Notes under the pieces: generated by a model
The model's database searches: none
Seen by the model: only the letters and a program-made list of their open reading frames with translations
What the model was told of the DNA's origin: nothing
Part shown: positions 61,216 through 64,000 of the stretch, piece after piece
Position numbering within the stretch: the stretch's first letter is position 1
Layout of the letters: each line of letters starts with the position of its first letter
Assembly: GCA_013399015.1 (NCBI GenBank)
Contig: VWZX01005770.1
Span: 1,026,698 to 1,090,697 of the forward strand
Length of the DNA: 64,000 nucleotides
From: Galbula dea
Taxonomy: Eukaryota > Chordata > Aves > Piciformes > Galbulidae
Direction of reading: 5' to 3'
Translations under genes and position numbers: made by a program

Positions 61216-62569
61216 CTTGTTTTTGGGAGCAAAACCTTACAAGTACAGTGTTCAGCTTGTGATTCTACTGCTGGATGTGTAGGTTTCATCACAGTTTCTA
61301 CTAAGAGGTAAAGCACTTTGAACCCTGTGAAGACATTCTCAATTGCAAACTGAAAATAGGACCCCTGCACAATCACACCTTTTTTCTTTTAAATCAAACA
61401 GTTTGAAAAAGCAACTGTATTGGTGAAAATCAAAACCAACAAGCTCTCAGTCACTTTAGCTGTGAGGCAGGGCCTGTGGATTCAGGTTCCTGGACTTAAA
61501 AGCCTAAACCCTATCCAAATTCCAAGTTCAGCACATTGATACATTATGTTCCATTTAAGAAGTGACTTAAGGCATCTATTCTCTGCTGATCTTATTTTCA
61601 GCTCTTCCTGGATTTCAGCCCAAGCCATCCCAATATTCAAGTTTGAAAGTACTTTAATCTCTAGATGGCTTGTCAGATATGCATAAGGATTAGAGAGTGG
61701 ATCTTTGTTGTTTATTTTTAACTGTAGCTGTTGTCAGCTTGCTCTGGAGTAAAGAAGCATGCAAAATACCCTTGAAATTCTGGCATACTTTTAATGCCTT
61801 TCCAAATATTTTCCCAGCTGATAGGCAAGTTAACAGCCAGGAGGAAAAAAAAAAAAAACACCCTCAATAACCTTGAAGAACTATGGGATATGCACTCAGG
61901 TATTGAGGACAGAGATAATAATTTGAATGGTACCTTGTCCTCAAATGCTGATCAGTCAAGTGTTTTTTAGCTGCTCAGAGGTAATAAGCAAAGAAGAAAG
62001 ACTTAAAACTTATTTTCTTTCACAGTGCCTTGAGTGTCCTAGATTTTACAGTGGCAAGGGTCATCTCTTTGCAGGTCTGTAGCCTGCCTTTCACTTGCAG
62101 CCTCTACAGCGTTTCGCCTCAGCTGCTGTGGCAGTATCCCAGAGCCTCTGAGGCAGTTCTCCCCCTGTTCTGATACAGCTATTCTCTTGCTGTTTTCATG
62201 GCCTCACACCTGCAAGTCTTGATATTGCTCTCATGATGGGTTTTCATTTGGAGTTTCACTGTTGTGAGCCTTCACCCCTCCTCTCTTGGTTGTAGATTTT
62301 AGTTTATATTACAGGACCCAATAATATGCAGGCTTAAGATTTAACCACCAGTCAGAACCTGGCCCTGATCACAGCATGCTCCAAGCAATAGTAACAGTCT
62401 AAGTAGGAAGAATCAGTAGCTGGTTCCTGAATCCTTCATTTTATCTGTCCCCACATTTTTTGAGCTTTCTCCAAAGGTCTAAGAGTAGCTGGATCAGCTC
62501 CATAAATGAAAAGACAATCAGTGATTGACTAGTTAGTTAACCCTCCTAGTTTTAACTGGCTAAATGGTT
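61216..62569. other. unique sequence, no supported gene
   Basis: Contains an A-run at 61845-61858. No recognised coding segment. Confidence 0.5.
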
Positions 62570-63400
62570 CCACATGAAGGACAGAGATGATTTGAGATAG
62601 TTAGCATGGCTTCACCAAGGGCAAGTCTTTCCTGATAAACCTAGTCACCTTCTGTGATGGAGTGACTACAGCAGTAGATAAGGAAAGAGTGATGGATGTC
62701 CTCTATGTGGACTTCTGTACAGCCTTTACTATGGTTTTTCACATCCTCCTCTCAAAAATAGAGAGGGATTTGATGAGTGGACAAAGAATTGGTTGGAAAG
62801 CCACATCTAGAAGGTGTGGCTCGACGTCCAGATAGAAATCTGTGACAAGCAGTGTCCCTTAGGGGTCCATACTGGGAACAATGCTGTTTAATATCTTCAT
62901 CAGTGACATCAGTGAGATTGAGTGCATACAACAAGTTCACAGATGACACCAAGCTGAGTGGTGTAGTTGACACACCTGAGGGACAGGTTGCCATCCAAAG
63001 AGACTTGGACAAGCCCAAGAAGAGGGGCCACACAGCTCATAATGCCAGGTGCAAGGTTCTGCATATGGGTCAAAGCAATCCCAAACACAAATACTGGCTA
63101 AACAGAAAAAGATTAAACACAGCCGTGCAGAGAAGGACTTGGGAACATTGATGATGAGAAGCTCAACACAAGCCAGCAATGTGCACTCGCAACCCAGAGT
63201 GCCAGCAGTACACTGGGCTGCATCACAAGGAGTGTGGCCAGCAGGTGGAGGGAGGGGATTCTGCCCTCATGAGACCCCTGCTGGAGTACTGGGCCCAGCT
63301 CTGGGCCCCCAGAATGAGAAAATGTATCCAGAGCAGGGCCATAAAGACAATCCAAGGGCTGGAGCCCCTCTGCAATGCGGACAGGCTGGGAGAGTTTGGG
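62570..63400 (+). mobile_element. CR1 LINE, RT to ORF2 C-terminal region, 3' end missing
   Basis: Degenerate RT blocks in + orientation: HGFTKGKSF-like near 62605, VLYVDFCTAFTMVFHILLSK near 62698-62757, then KFTDDTKLSGV near 62930-62965 (FTDD where FADD is usual). Next come the CAAGGTTCTGCATATGGGTC and TGGAGTACTGGGCCCAGCTC blocks and IKTIQGLEPLCNADRLGEFG near 63340-63400. Homology ends there, before the last part of ORF2 and the 3' UTR. Old, with frameshifts. Confidence 0.95.
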
Positions 63401-64000
63401 TGTCTGTTTGTGGTTTGGTCTTCTAAGCAGCTGTTTATTTATGCTTATTAATCTACCTCCAAAAGTCAACAACAATCACCAGTATTCCTTGGCAATGGTA
63501 CAATGACATTTACTGGCAATTAGTCAGTGTATGACAACCACCATCTATCATTGAAACACTCCCAGAATGTTTCCACACACTGATCATTTGAAAATCAGTT
63601 TCAAGCAATTACTGATCACAAGCCAGCAATAAGTCATGGATGTATCATCTTTGACTGCCACCAGAAATTAATAGCTGTTTGTTATTCATTATTAATTACT
63701 GACACTAATAGTTCATAAGCCACTACTAGAAGCCAGCAATCAGCAGTATATAGCACTAGAGATCATTTGCTTTGCCTCTAACTGCAAAAACTGTGATGTT
63801 TTATTTAGATTAGTTTAGTATACCACACCACTGATTTATTCCCCACACGCAGGAACAGAATACTGCTATAGCCAAAGGATGTTCAAAGCCACTAGACACT
63901 TTTCTACTCCATCCAGAATCCCAAACCCTCTGGTTTCTTCAGAATGACATTTGCCACATGTACAATTAATGTCCACATAAATTGCAAACAAACAGGAAAA
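63401..64000. other. unique AT-rich sequence
   Basis: No gene. The short words AAGCCAGCAAT and AATTACTGA recur at 63619-63760, giving a faint internally repetitive look. Confidence 0.4.

Overview
The window looks like vertebrate nuclear DNA, most likely from a bird. It is AT-rich and gene-poor, with no operon-like layout. It is littered with CR1 (chicken repeat 1) non-LTR retrotransposon fragments whose 3' ends carry the typical ATTCTATGAT-type octamer repeats or their reverse complement. One old LTR of an endogenous-retrovirus type seen in birds lies at about 10.7-11.3 kb. I see no rRNA, tRNA, CRISPR, bacterial gene or intact long protein gene. The longest reading frames are either CR1 ORF2 remnants or fall in low-complexity or LTR sequence.

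Layout: 0-6 kb holds a CR1 reverse-transcriptase relic, a CR1 with a second CR1 nested in it, and another CR1 tail. 7-15.2 kb is mostly unique sequence containing the LTR and a set of short exon-like segments on the + strand, bounded by splice-like sites and with compatible phases. 18.5-19.6 kb has two CR1s tail to tail. 20-34 kb is mostly unique, with one CR1 at 23.7-24.1 kb and isolated exon-like segments at 22.7, 26.1, 30.7 and 32.9 kb. 34.6-43.6 kb has seven CR1 pieces of different age and orientation. 44-60 kb is mainly unique sequence with a 3'-truncated CR1 at 48.4 kb, a CR1 tail at 52.7 kb and small inverted or tandem repeats. 60.3-61.2 kb has the best-preserved CR1, internally deleted but with open frames. 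62.6-63.4 kb has another CR1 lacking its 3' end.

The non-repeat part reads as intronic or intergenic DNA. The most interesting possibility is a small-exon + strand gene. Its best exon, 12668-12854, encodes a coiled-coil-like segment of about 61 residues. I cannot name the gene, and pseudoexons are common in introns, so these calls are hypotheses. I found no convincing novel molecular system; the remaining points of interest are CR1 rearrangements and small DNA structures.
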